The notes below the pieces were generated by a model. That model did no database searches. It was not told the origin of the DNA and was given only the letters and a program-made list of their open reading frames with translations. A stretch of DNA of 64,000 nt, taken from assembly GCF_040712315.1 (NCBI RefSeq), contig NC_134022.1, positions 8,370,173 through 8,434,172 of the forward strand. Direction: 5' to 3'. Positions 1 through 12,600 of the stretch are shown here, piece by piece. Both the position numbers and the translations under genes were made by a program. The DNA comes from Castanea sativa. Taxonomy: Eukaryota; Streptophyta; Magnoliopsida; Fagales; Fagaceae. The first letter of the stretch is position 1; the number at the start of each line of letters is the position of its first letter.

Positions 1-1223
1 AAAAAAATGGTCACTCATCACTCAGTTTTTATCACCCATCACTCATCATTCAAACTCTATTTTTTTCACTCACTCAAAATAAAACATGTTTGGTTTCATT
101 TCTTGTTCTATGTAACTCAAAATTTTGCAATAATGGTGGGACCAATTTACTGTACTGGGTCAGAAAGATAGTTGCTTACCCGTGTAAGTTCTCTCTCCTC
201 TTCTTTTTCTTTTTTCCTCTCTTCACTTCTCTGCCTTTACTCTCCCCTAAGACCTAAAAATTTCGCCCCTCTTCTCCGCCCCTCTCCTCTCTCACTCACT
301 AAATCCACCACTTCTCTCTCCCACATTCCTCTAATCAGAAGGAACAAAGAAATGAGATGCTCCCTCGCCTCGTCAGGACTGTCCAGCTCCGGCCATGAGA
401 AGCTCCCTCGCCATCGATCTCCCCTGTACTCTTCTCCCTTTAATTTTGTTTCTTTCTTTTCGTTTTTTTTTTTTTTTTTTTTTAGATCAGCATGTTGGTG
501 TGTGGGTATAGATCGGTTTGCTGGGTTTTATGGGTCAGATTGGTTTGCTAGGTTTCATCAGTCAGATCAGTGTGTGGTTTGTGGCTAGTTGTGGCTTGTG
601 GGTTGTAGCCTGTGATGTGTTGGTTGTGGCCTGTGATGGGTGTTGTGGATGACCATTGTTGAGGTGGGTTTGTGGTGGTGATAATTATTTTATTTTATTT
701 TATTTTGAGTCGTGGTGGGCTGGTTGTGGTCGCGGCAGTGGGTGGTTGTGATTGGGTTGGTTGTGCTAATGGAGTTGGCTGGGTTTGGGGTTGCTAGGTC
801 TGTGTTTGGCTGATTTGGGGTTGCTAGGTCTGTGTTTGGCTAATTTGGGGTTGCTGGGTTTGGGTTGTTGGGTTTGGTGGTGGAGCTAGCTCGTTGGGGA
901 TGAAGAGGGAAGTGAAAATGAGAAGAGGAGCTCCAACGATAATAACTCTCAGCCTGTTCCGGATGTGACAATGCATTGGTGAAGGGGGCCACAACTTCAT
1001 CTAATTTACCGACTTGCCACTGAAACTCAGTTTTTGAGTTTTGAAAACAGGTGAAACTTGTTTTCAGTTATGGTCACTCTCATCATCCATTTTACTGAGT
1101 CATGAGTGATGAAAACCGAAACTAATCCAAACAAGTGCTGAGTGGTGGGAGTCACACAATTTGGATGATGAAAACAGAAAACTAAGTGATATCATTCAAA
1201 ACTCTCTTCATCCAAACAAGCTC
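1..1223. mobile_element. Non-autonomous TIR element, copy 1 (left end outside or at window edge)
   Basis: The right end, read inward on the minus strand, begins GAGCTTGTTTGGATGAAG and continues with ATCACTTAG-type sequence. The left part has matching inverted ATCACTCAG/ATCACCCATCACTC motifs. The same inner blocks (a CCACTGAAACTCAG motif, then GTGATG...GAG) occur in the second copy at 4377-5580. The middle is G/T-rich, low-complexity filler with no credible protein. The open frame at 172-588 is serine/phenylalanine-rich and looks like chance. Superfamily not settled; hAT- or PIF-like ends are possible. Confidence 0.5.
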
Positions 1224-1549
1224 TTAGTCTATTGAAGTTGCATTTTTTTTTTTTTTTGAGTTAAAGATAAGTTAACACTCATACACGCATATGGGGAATG
1301 AGAAAAAGATTCAAACACAAAGGCACCCACAACACATCTCAACTTGCATATTGGGTATTGGAGTTTAATTATTCTTTCCTCATTTATGAATCTCACTATC
1401 TCCCCAACTACCATATATTTTCCCAACTCCCAACTATATAGATATATATCACCTTCCCAACTTCCTCGTTAACGTATGTCCAAATTTCTGTACATATCTT
1501 GCCTAAGAAGTTTCATTTGTAACATAAAGAAAATACAGAGAAATATATA

Positions 1550-1716
1550 GATGCAGCCTCTAAAGCTTATCGCCATGGACATAGGCCCACGAACCACGTA
1601 ATTCTTTCTCTTTTGCTTCCACTCTACAATTTTCTTACATCTACTTTATTTCTCCACAGTTTTCTCTATTACAATTTTTTGTTTCATCTTTTATTTTAAC
1701 ATGGTATCAAAGTGAC
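1550..1716 (+). mobile_element. Copia LTR 3' end plus primer-binding site (remnant)
   Basis: The segment around 1575-1605 (ATGGACATAGG...CGAACCACGTAA) resembles the U5 part of many plant Copia LTRs. It ends in ...TTTAACA at 1701, followed by TGGTATCAAAGTG at 1702-1714, a near match to the usual Copia primer-binding site complementary to initiator tRNA-Met. A short open stretch from 1809 could be the start of a decayed gag. No pol domains and no second LTR are seen, so this is a fragment or solo remnant. Confidence 0.45.
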
Positions 1717-2494
1717 TAGTCTTTCGCCTCTTGCAAAATATTCATTCTTTTTGTTCTTCTCTTTTTTGGAATTTTACTGGGCTTTTCCAACATATCACAC
1801 AATACTCCATGGCCTCACATAAATTTCCTGTCAACCACCAAACCAAGGCCTCCACAACGACACCCACAGTTGCTGCTCATCAAAGCCAGCGTTATGACTC
1901 AACTGTTACCTCTCATGCGCACAACCACGTACTGTTGCTTTGTCGCTGCTGGCACTCCAAAACATAAGCTTCTAAAATTACTTCAACTTAATTTCCTGTA
2001 AGGCGCTTCAATATGTTCAAAAGTAAATATTAATCAAAACAAAAACTATGAAGGTAAAGGGAAGGCGCACAAATAGAATACTAAAGGTCTCTTGGCCACT
2101 AATCACATCGCAGGGCTGCTTGCATGATGGTTGCACTTCATAACTAGGGAGAAGTACATGCCTCGTACGTCATTACGTACGCATCGTATGGAGAAATGTT
2201 CTACAAATTTAATTACATAATCTGAGTAGACTGATGCGAACCTCAGTGTTTGTTTATGCTATATATCACTGTCTACTTATTTTCCATTTGCGCCTTAGTC
2301 TTTGTAAACAATAATTAACTACAACGCATGGAAAGAAACGTCAAATGCCTAGTGTTGGATGACATTAACATTACATATTCGGCCTTTGGGGGAATTCTCC
2401 TGATAAATTAATTTATTTTGATTGAAATTGCCTTTATAGAATAGTAGGTGATGGAGAATCCTTCTCTTGGGGTCAAAAGAGAATCTTCTTGTTG

Positions 2495-2843
2495 GTTTCT
2501 AATATTAATACAGCTGAAAACTGAAAACACTGTAGCAAAATAATTTTTAAATAGGTAAATAGTACAGTATGACTCACTTTTAATATTTTTTCTGAATAAA
2601 ATGGTTGGGACCCGGGTCCCATGAACAGTGCAGTGCAATTTGTCGGGTAAAAGCTGAAACTCCTAGGAAAAAAAAAAAACATGAAAAGGGGCTAAAATAG
2701 GGTTGAAAAGTCAAACATATACAGCTACTGTTTATGAACAGTAGCATGAACATTAAAATCTGTCCCTGACGAGTGCAGCAAAAAAAAATATAAAAACACA
2801 AAACGCAGTAAAATTAATCCGTATCCAAATGGATACTTATAGT
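2495..2843 (-). mobile_element. MITE, degenerate copy of the family at 12382-12651
   Basis: Positions 2513-2560 match, in reverse orientation, the GCTGAAAACTGAAAAC...ACTGTAGCAAAATAATTTTTAAA block of the clean MITE at 12382-12651. The far end (2827-2843) carries the ATCCAAATGGATA terminal motif. Ends are diverged, so borders are approximate. Confidence 0.5.
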
Positions 2844-2849
2844 TTAAAA

Positions 2850-4370
2850 ACCACTTTCTTCTTCCTATTTTGGTCATGAGTCAACATGCATGGGGGAAAA
2901 TCAAGATTCGTTATGAATGACGCATGCGGGCTTTCTTTCTTGCTAGCTTTTTGTGGTGTGAGTTTCAACTGCTTGCCAGAAAAATATGGGGTTTTAAAAT
3001 GCAAACAGTGAATTATGTAAGCTAGGGTTTCCGTGAATCCTCATCAACCATGTTAGGGTTGAACTCTTTGAATCCATTTGACATTGTTGTTAATTGGAAG
3101 CAAAGTTTTAGTAGTAGAGCTTTAATTAACTGTGCAACTTTTTTGACACTGAGTTTTAATTGAGAAGAGTTTAATATTGCTTAAATTTTTTGACAGACTA
3201 AAAATCTCCAAAATACTTTATCTATAGATCATGTTTGGTAACCAAATTAAAGCTTTTTTTTTTTAATTAATCAGTAACCAAAGCATTTTGATATGATAAA
3301 TGACAGAAGACACCATAATAAAAGTACAATGTATTTTATTTTTTATTCCCCCTAAGCCACAAACTCATCACAGTTTAGATTCTCATAGGGTTTGTAAAAT
3401 TCAAAACCAGCTAGAATATTATTATTATTATTAGTATTATACTTTTTTGTGTCTTGCTTTTAATTTGCTAATTATTATCAATCTATTATTTGCTATTTTT
3501 GCAATTAATAATACTATTGGAAGATCTTGCGCTATATGATGCCATCTAATTGTGAGAGACCACAACCGTACCATGGGCTTAGTTTTTGTTTTGACTAAAC
3601 CCTTGTAAATAGGTGAGAGATTGTGTTAATTATCTCTCAAAATAGAGATTCGACTGATGATATTTACCTCACTAAATTGAGGATTATAAGTTTGAGGTTG
3701 CCACTTATTTTAATTCTTGGAAAAATAAGAAAAACATATAAGAATATAATTTCTCAATTTATTGATTAAAAATGTTTAATTTACATTTCTTTGAATATAA
3801 TCATACTACAAAGCATTGATTCTAGATACATTAAAAAAATGAAAATTACAATGGACATTACCTTGTTTATGAACCATTCATCTAAGATTGGGGGTTAAGT
3901 TACGATGTGAGAATATATTAAGCAACCACCTAGACCAATAAACCAATCTTCTAAAATATGGTGGCCACCATCATGTCATCCAATCATCTAGCATGTCATA
4001 AAAAAATAAAAAGAAAAAAAATAAAAACAGAAAATTGCATGTACTACACATAAAGCAAGATCTAGCATCTAGGGGTTTGAAGAAATTTTTTTTTGAATAT
4101 GAAGTTTGAGCAGCTAGCGTGTGAACATTTTGAAATTCATACTAAAATCTAGCATGCTTTGATCCTAAATCATTCCATATTTTTTGAAAAAAAAAAAACA
4201 TGTTTTTGATAAATTGGAAGCAAGTGCAAACAACCAAAGGTTCAATAAATCCTACCTTTAAGCACAAGGTTTGATGACCGGTTTAGGGTTGGAAGAATGA
4301 TCCTAACACTAAGCTTTGTATTTAGAGTGAATTGGGCAGAATTTTAACAAATTTTTAGGATTCTATAATC
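2850..4370. other. AT-rich intergenic DNA, no gene seen
   Basis: Long A/T runs and a short ATT repeat near 3420. No open frame with protein character, no clear transposon ends. Confidence 0.5.
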
Positions 4371-4376
4371 TAGATT

Positions 4377-5580
4377 GGCTCGTTTGGTTTAGTCATGACT
4401 TAGTTTTCATAACTCAATACTCATAACTCATAAATCAAACTTAATATCCATGACTCATAATCCAAACCCCAATTTTTCTCAAAAACTCAAAAATTCTTGT
4501 TTGTTTATATAACTCAGTCACATCACTCAAAATTTAAGTCCACTTTTTACCAAAATGGTGGAGCGCAACCACTGACAGTTTCTATTTCTTCTCACAAGCA
4601 CGCCTCTATTCAAGTCAAGAAGCAAACCCAAACCCCATAAGCCGAAAGCACTCCCAAAATTCCTAGTCCGACGCTGGCTCAGATCGGGAACAGGTTCGGG
4701 TCTTCTCTACTCTTCTTTCTTTTTCTGTTTCTTTTCATCAACATCCACTAACACCTCTCTATTTCTTTTTCTGTTTCTTTCCAGAAACCCATTAATACCT
4801 CTCCCTCGTCTGACCTCAGATTGCTCTATCTCCCTTGCCCTGTTTTAGGATCAATTTAAGAAAATGTTTGGGCTTGCTTCGCCTCTGAAAAAACAATGAG
4901 ATTTTGGGTCCCTCCTGTTTAACCCCATATCCGAGTATTGTGACCTTTTATGTAATTAATGGGTGTTGTTGAGCTTGGGTTAGTTGATTTCTGTGATTGG
5001 GTGTGTTTGAGTTGATTCTGTAACTAAGTTAAGTTGAAAATGGGCAAGGGAGAGAGAGAGATATGTTTGAACCTGAGAGAAGACCATGAAAATAGAGCTC
5101 GGTATGAAAAACTGCTGGTGATAGAGCCCAGTCCGATGCCAGTGAAGATTCTGCCACACCTCGGTTTTTTGTCTTTGACCACGGAGTGCTCATCTCAGGT
5201 GGCTTTACAACGTCGGTTCATCATCTTAGATGCCGCTGGGAATGGAGTGTAGACGAAATGAGAGGGAGGCAGAGAGAGGGACGTGGGAAAGAGGGATTTT
5301 GAAATATTTGGGAAAGAAAAATGAACTGAATAGAAGCCTTTCCAACGGTAATATCAAAAGCTCTGGAAACTGATTTGACAATTTACTGCAAACAAGACAG
5401 TCACAATATTTATCATCATACCACTGAAACTCAGTCACAACTTTTAAGTTTTGAGTGATGGAATCAATACTAAGAAACCAAGTCAAAAGCATTTTCTTTT
5501 CTGTAGTTTCCTCCATATTTAGATGATAAGTGATGGGAACTGAGTGATATAACTCAGATTCCATGTAATCCAAATAGGGA
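4377..5580. mobile_element. Non-autonomous TIR element, copy 2
   Basis: The left end is GGCTCGTTTGGTTTAGTCAT. The right end on the minus strand is TCCCTATTTGGATTACATGG. Both continue into inverted ACTTAG/ACTCAG-rich arms. Shared inner blocks tie it to the element at 1-1223. The middle (4560-5330) looks gene-like (pyrimidine-rich leader, short open frames at 5034-5252) but codes for nothing recognisable. No clear target duplication was found. Confidence 0.5.
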
Positions 5581-6239
5581 ACCGGTTGAAAGGCTCACCA
5601 GCTGCTAAATGGAAAAGTAGAAAAACTTAATTTATTCTACTCCCCAGTCCCCTGTGATAAAATAAGTAGGAAAAATAAATTATTGTTAAAGTAGATAGAG
5701 CAGGAAAAGTAAGGTGAAAGCTGCATCAACCAGTGAAAGTAAACTACAACTATCGAATTAAAACTACATCAAGCAGGGAAAGTAAACTACATTTACCAAT
5801 TATCGAATTATCAAAAACAAAAAAGTCTACTCTCTCTTTTTAGCTAAAGTACATGGCTACTAACACTAACAGCAAGAAAAATAAATTCATACTTGAGACT
5901 TTCATCAAATTATAAATTAAGATTTTTTTTTTTCACAGACAGATATTTATGTGTGTACAACCCAATCAATATATCATATATAGATCTAGATTAAATTAAG
6001 ACTAAAAAAGAAAGGGTGGGGGGGAAGACTAGTAGAATCTCATACAAAAGAAAATTTGACATCAATTCCAATTCTACATCTTTGCCATTGTAGCACATGA
6101 ATAGTTAATAGCATCAACTATGGAGCAGAAAACTGGGTGCAAAATTGTCATATATATATGTTATTGATCAATGAAACCTATTAATACATTAATTGACAAG
6201 ATATATCTTAAAACATAAAACTTACTAATTTTGTATGCC

Positions 6240-6241
<2 letters not shown>

Positions 6242-6296
<55 letters not shown>

Positions 6297-6562
6297 ATTT
6301 CTGCCATGGATTGCCACCATCTCCTTGATTCTTGTTGATTTTTAAATCTTCAAGATGGTTATCGTAGAATGTGTCTTCCTCATGAAATGTCCCTACATCA
6401 TTAACTGTATGTGTGTGTGTATGTGTGTGTGTGTATATATATATACACACATGATTTCTACCATGGATTGCCATTATCTCCTTGATTCTTGTTGATTTTT
6501 AAATCTCCAAGATGGCTACTGCGGAATGTGTCTTCCTCATTAAATATCCCTACATCATTAAT
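6242..6562. repeat. TA microsatellite and tandem duplication
   Basis: A (TA)n run at about 6245-6295 is followed by a ~115-bp unit (6294-6410) repeated at 6451-6562. Both units begin GATTTCT-CCATGGATTGCC and end CCCTACATCATTAA. Between them is a GT/TA microsatellite (6408-6450). The open frame running across it on the minus strand is a microsatellite artefact. Confidence 0.8.
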
Positions 6563-6563
6563 G

Positions 6564-6680
6564 GTCCATTTGGATTGAGGGAGAGAAAGGGGAGTAAAGT
6601 AAAGTAGAGTAAATTTGACCCAAAATTAACATATTTTTAGCCAACTTTACTCTACTTCTCTCCACTTCTTTCTCCAAATT
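6564..6680. mobile_element. Small foldback MITE-like element
   Basis: Begins TGGTCCATTTGGATTGAGGG with GGGGAGTAAAGTAAAGTAGAG. The other side reads CTCTACTTCTCTCCACTTCT...CCAAATTTA, which folds back on the first half. The target duplication is not clear. Confidence 0.45.
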
Positions 6681-6773
6681 TATGTTTGTAAAATATACTA
6701 AATGCGTTTATTGAAGATATTTGGCGTGCATGACAAACATTAAAAAATAAATAAACAAAAAGAAGAAAGAAGG

Positions 6774-7530
6774 TGTAAGTGCACAATTGCACCTGGACCT
6801 AGAGACAATTATGGGCTCAGACCCAACGAGCCTTAAACAATAAAATTTGTAGAGTGTGGGTTTGAAATCTACTTTAGAGGTACTGAGAACTTAATAACAA
6901 GCTAAGGTGTGAAGATACTTGTAAATAGTAAATGATAATTGCAAAGGGACCTCCGAGGACGTAAGCCGAGGACCACTTCTGTATTATTTCTCTTTCTCTC
7001 TTAAAGGTTACAATTCTTAATTTCTTTCTTGGTAACTGACCGATCCCCCCTTCTTTGGCCTTCACCCCCTTTAAATACTTCTTCTCTTGATGCTTTATCC
7101 ACGTGTTGCTCAAATCCCCTCTCCCCTAGATATTTCCTCTCTTAGTGCTTTTGAATAATAACCAGAAGTTTCAGTCCTACTGTTCAGGGGTCATTTCCCC
7201 ATTAATGCGGCCTGAGAAGTGGTTGCAGGGTCTTTAATGTGGAGGTAGCAGCCTTTTCCTAAGATATTTTTCTACCACCGATGCCTCTAGAGGGTACAGG
7301 GATCCCCCCTTTAACCAACAGTCTTCCTGGAGCTTTGTCTTGATCATTCTAGTGAGACTCCCAGTCCTCCGGGGTCTATCCGAGGAGAAACTCATCCTCG
7401 AATGTATCCTCGGACCCTCGGCGCATGGGCCGATTTATAATTTTAACAGGCCTTTTATCAAGAACAGGTTGGCCCTCCTTGTTAGAGCCCAAAGGCCCAA
7501 ATGCCTGTTTGGGTCCTTTTACTCCTCACA
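6774..7530 (+). mobile_element. Solo LTR, 757 bp, with GAAGG target duplication
   Basis: Starts TGTAAGTGCACAATTG and ends ACTCCTCACA, the TG...CA ends of an LTR. It is flanked on both sides by GAAGG (6769-6773 and 7531-7535), a 5-bp target duplication. A TTTAAATA TATA-like motif lies near 7070-7078. There is no internal coding region or partner LTR, so unequal recombination has removed the rest. The open frame at 7340-7615 crosses the LTR border and is not a gene. Confidence 0.85.
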
Positions 7531-7539
7531 GAAGGCATG

Positions 7540-8026
7540 TGATATAACATTAGGTTTTGACAAAAATATTAAGGAAAATTTTGCAAATACCACCCTAAGA
7601 TTTTTAACGTGGTAATTTAGTCCTTAAATTGTTTTTTTTTAAACAATTAACCCCTCTACTCTATATTTCTAACAAATCAAGCCTTATATATATTAGCATT
7701 TTCCATCAAAGCCTAATAAATCTAATTGCGTGGTGTGCACATAATAACAACATTTTAAAGTTATTGATGACGTGATAAAAACTATATGCACATCATGTGA
7801 TTGAATCCATTCATCTTTGACCCAAAAAAAAAAATACTAACAATGGGTTTGATGTGTCATAAGCGCTGTTGAGGAGGTTAACTATTCGAATTGAGAGTTC
7901 ATACTCACATCAAAATCCAATGTTGAATGAAAACGATATCATTTTACCCACTCTCTCTTCAGTCCTCATCTATATTGTCAATACTATCATTTTCTCTCTA
8001 CCATACATGTTCTACCCTCTCAGAGT

Positions 8027-8073
<47 letters not shown>

Positions 8074-9635
8074 TATAGAGAGAAAAAGACAAACCGTCCA
8101 TGATAAAATAGTGATGTTTGGATGTCATAGGTACCAATAAAAATTTCCTCCCATAACTCAAATTGCTTCGTTAGTGATTTTTCATTAGAATAGATAGAGA
8201 GACTAGATTGTTATGCTTTGTAAAGTTTAGGGTTTAAATTGAAAAGTTTAAAAATTAGAATTTAATTTATCGGAGATTTACAAGGGACAAACTATGAGCC
8301 TAATTTTTGTCAAGTTAAATTAAAGGTAATATTTTTAAATAAAAAAAAGAAAAAAAAAAGAAGAAGAAGAAGATAGAAGATAGGTGTAACATTAACTTTT
8401 TTTCAATACTTCCAAGAATAACAATCTTATCTTATTGAAAATGAACTAACAATAAGACAAGCTAAAACTCAAAAAGGTAAACACTACTGTGCTTCGATGA
8501 TCATTTGACTCACTCTACAAGTACAAGTTTTTATAAATGAGAAGAGTAAAGGTTGGGACTTAAGTGTTCAAAAGGAAGCTTCACATACACAATTAAAATA
8601 GACTTAAGTAAAAAGATTTCTCAGTTCAAAAAATAGACTTCAGAGGTAAATAAGAAATTTTTAATTTAGATTCAAATTCAAACCCCATAAACTTAGAGCA
8701 CACATTTTAAAATCAATGGGAATATTAAAAATTCTCCACAGAAATCAAAACGAATATATAGTCCAAAATTCTCACCGTAATGGATAATCTATGAAAAGAA
8801 AAACTTATTTACAATTTCTTAAATTATTTAAAATAAAAAATATATATATATATACACACACACAATACATTAAGTACAATATATTAAGTTTCTTAGATAG
8901 ATATAAATACGTGGACTATCAATTTTTAAAAAATCGAACACCAGAAATGATTATCAATTTGCAAAATGAAAGAATACAACTTTGGAATTTTCAAATTAAA
9001 TCGATTTGGTTGGTTGGTCGAGTTGTCAACTGAAAAGGATAAACTTTTTGTTTGAAAAAAAAATTCCCATTTTTATTTTTGGACTGGTTAATGCAACCCC
9101 TTTGTCATGATGAAATTTGTCACCGATCATAAAAAATAAATAATTAAATAACAAGAGAGCATTCAACCTGTAATTTTATTTTCCCACAAAGAATCTGCTG
9201 CCCTTAAACCACCATTTCTACAGATTAACTTCTTCTTCTTTTTTAAGTAGCATATTTGCAAAAAGCCCAAAGAGGCAACAATTCATGGTGAATTGGGAAG
9301 CAGACCACTACAATATAAATATATACAATCTCACAATTAACATTTCAATTCAACACTATTTAAAAGAAAATTGGCTACAATTTTCCAATTATAATGTTGT
9401 TTTACAACTGCCTGAGTCCGGCTAAATTTATATGCATATCTACCTACACTTCATAAGCCGATGTAAATAACACTTGTATTACATCAACCTACTATTCCAG
9501 GAAAAAAAGAGGGAGGGGGGAGACAAAAACAAAAGTTACAAAACAGTACCTTTCTTTTTTCTCCCAAAAGATTATACTAAAAAATTCCACCCAAATATCA
9601 TCCACACTAATTGGATAATGTTCCTAAGCTATTTC
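7540..9635. other. AT-rich intergenic DNA with microsatellites
   Basis: Contains a (TC)n run at 8026-8071, an (AAG)n stretch at 8350-8375 and a TA/CA microsatellite at 8836-8862. No protein-like frame. The part up to 9639 includes the expected 3'UTR of the CBL gene on the minus strand. Confidence 0.5.
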
Positions 9636-9639
9636 CTTT

Positions 9640-12600
9640 TTATGTTGCAATCTCATCAACCTCAGAGTTAAACACAAAACTTGGAAATGTTGTCGTTATG
9701 TCCCTGCATTCATTTCAAAATTTGTGAATTATAAAATGTCAGAACTTGGTGACTGATTTTTTGTATAAACAGGAGATAAATCATGTCATATATATACATG
9801 ACAAATAATTTTCCTCATACCTCAAATAGGGGAGGGTCATGATCTTTAATAATGATGGATTCTTGACCACGAAATTATCCCACTCTGACTTGTCTATCTT
9901 CCCATCTTTGTCCACATCAGCATCCAAGAAAGTCTGAACACACATGAAGAGCTCAAAGGTAAACCATTTGTTCGTAAAATTGAAAGCGGTTTAAGTTTCA
10001 TACCATCAAGAAAAGAGAATATGAACTAGAAACAGGGGAAAATACACAGCAAGACATATATCCTGCCCTATATATGTTCCCCTTCAATGGACCAGACATT
10101 CACCCCGACCAAAATAGTATCAACAGACAGAAAATAACTAAATTGTTAAACCTAGCTATTAAAAATATCTAGGCTTCAACACACTCTAGAGTGGGCTGAT
10201 AATCTTTCCCCATGTGATTGTTTTTACTTCTTACTCTGGGACGTATGCAACAACTCACCTTATCAAGTATCATCTCAATGGTCTCGTCAGCCAACTTCAT
10301 TTCAGATTCACATAGAAGTGCGATTAACATTTGCTTGACCTGCCAAAATCACATAAAATGAAGATGCCTACAAGGATGTTTCAATAAAAGAATACGAAAT
10401 CAAAAAAATAAATTCTAGAAGTTTGGTCGAAACTTCTTTTCCAATTAGATATGTATTTGTACACCAGAAATAAGAAAATCAACTGACAAGGTGATGACCT
10501 CCCTGGACCTCATTTGATATTGGTAAAGAATTATTAATTTTGTAATTGTGCTTGGATTGCTATGTTGTATTCCTACAAGGAACGAAATTTTTTTTTTATC
10601 ATAAGTGTAACCCATGTTATTTTGGAGATTGTAACAGGAAAGAAGGGAAAACTGACAAATCTACTTAAAGGGGTGGCTTTCTCTCTTGAGCATTTCAATA
10701 GAATCCCATCCCCACCTTTTCCAAGATCTTAACATAGGGTTGCAAACAAGATCATCACCAAACATAATATATGATCATGTCCTCTATACTATTTAATTTG
10801 GAAAGGGACAAACTATAAAGACATCCAATGTGGATTCACAAGAAAACACCAATAAGCTACATGCACATTAGGCCCTGATTGAACTCATACTCTCAACGTA
10901 AATCTCTTTTTTCCTTGATAGGTCAGTAACCAACCAAATCTGACCAAGCAAGAAGGAAAAAAAATTCTAGATGTAGTGATTTTCTCACCTAACAATTTGA
11001 ATTACCATAGCAGAAAAGCAAAAGGGTCCTGAACTTGCATTAACAGGTATAAACAACAAGAAAATTTTTAAGCCACCAACATACCTCTTGTCGTTCAATA
11101 TAGCCTGTATTATCCAAATCATAGAGCTTAAATGAAACTGCAAAATAAATCTAAATATTAGTTTTCATAACAGTCAAATATATGATACAACAAGGATATG
11201 CACAGCACTGTAGAAAACAACAGCACTACACTTTACAATTGAAGGTCAAAATACATCATATCCATGACTTACAATCAATCTTGTCTTCCTGAGGAGCATT
11301 GGGATGGAAGACATTAAGTGCTCTAACGAAGTCACCAAAATCAATGACTCCCTTCCTCTTAACATCAAACAGATCAAAGATCTGCATGTAAAATTATTCC
11401 AATCTCAAAACATACACAATTGATTGAAAGCTTCCATACATTGCATAACAAAGAAGAGAAAAAAAAAATTATGCCATAATGTTTCGATCAATATTAACCA
11501 TAATTTTTTTCCTCTTTACCTCCATTAAACTCATCAAACGATTAACAAAATCACAGAAAATAATTAAAATGAGATTAATACAAATTTAAATAATTAATGT
11601 TTTCAGCAAAAGGCCAGCACTTACTTTTTTGTAATCACCACTTAAAAAAAATCATAAATACAAAAATATAAAAATATCTTATCCAAAAATTTAGAGAGTT
11701 TAGATTTGCATTAAATTCTAATTAATAGTTACCATCGGTTTAATACTAAGATATTGTTACAATATCCATCTAGACAAGTATATAATAAGGCAAAATGAAA
11801 AGATTTAATACCCGATTTGCAAAGAGATTCTCTTTCTTCCTGTTCTTGAAAAGTGCCAACTGAAATTCTTCCTGCATATATAACAAAGTCAATGTCACAT
11901 ACTGATTTAAAATCTGTACAATCACATTTCCAAATCTATATAGATGTGTACTAAACATAGAAATGGACAAGTACAACAAATGTCATCCCAAAAAATAACA
12001 TGCATATCTGTAACTTAGAAACTGAATAGGTTAAATGTGAGGCTATAAACTCAGGTAGAGAGAGAGAGTATTATCAGAAAATTAAAATTTGGAAGCAATA
12101 TTATAAAAGCTAAGTTCCTTCATCATCACCACCATCATGGGATAGGATATATATGCATGAAGCCACACTCAAAGGGGCCATGGCTCAGCTTAAAAAAAAA
12201 AAAACATGGATGATCAATCACATAAACAGAGTCACAGACAGCACATGCCCTTGCAATCTGAACATGGACGCAGAAGCATAGAAGAAGCCTTATGTTTTTT
12301 TAGAAAAATAAAAAAAATACACACAAAGAAGTGAATACCTTTATGTATTTTTTTTCTTCTCTCTCTCACTTTTTTCTCTTAGAGGGCGTTTGGATTCAGC
12401 GGCTGCGTTTCCACGTTTCAGTTTTCACGTTTTGCTTTTTCTTTTCTTTTTTTCTTTTTCTTTTTTTTTTTTCTTTTTTGCAGAGGGGGACATGTGCGCA
12501 GTGCGGCACTGTGCGCGCACTGTTCATGTACTTTTTCATCAATTTTTTATTAAAAATGGGTCCCGCATCACTATTCACACATTTAAAAATTATTTTGCTA

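Noticed and set aside
172..588. 138-codon open frame
   Set aside because: Serine- and phenylalanine-rich from pyrimidine tracts and a poly-T run within a TIR element.
7340..7615. 91-codon open frame
   Set aside because: Crosses the border of a solo LTR.
7545..8330. Possible Mutator-like element (ACCACCCTAAG-type start)
   Set aside because: No convincing inverted partner or target duplication was found.
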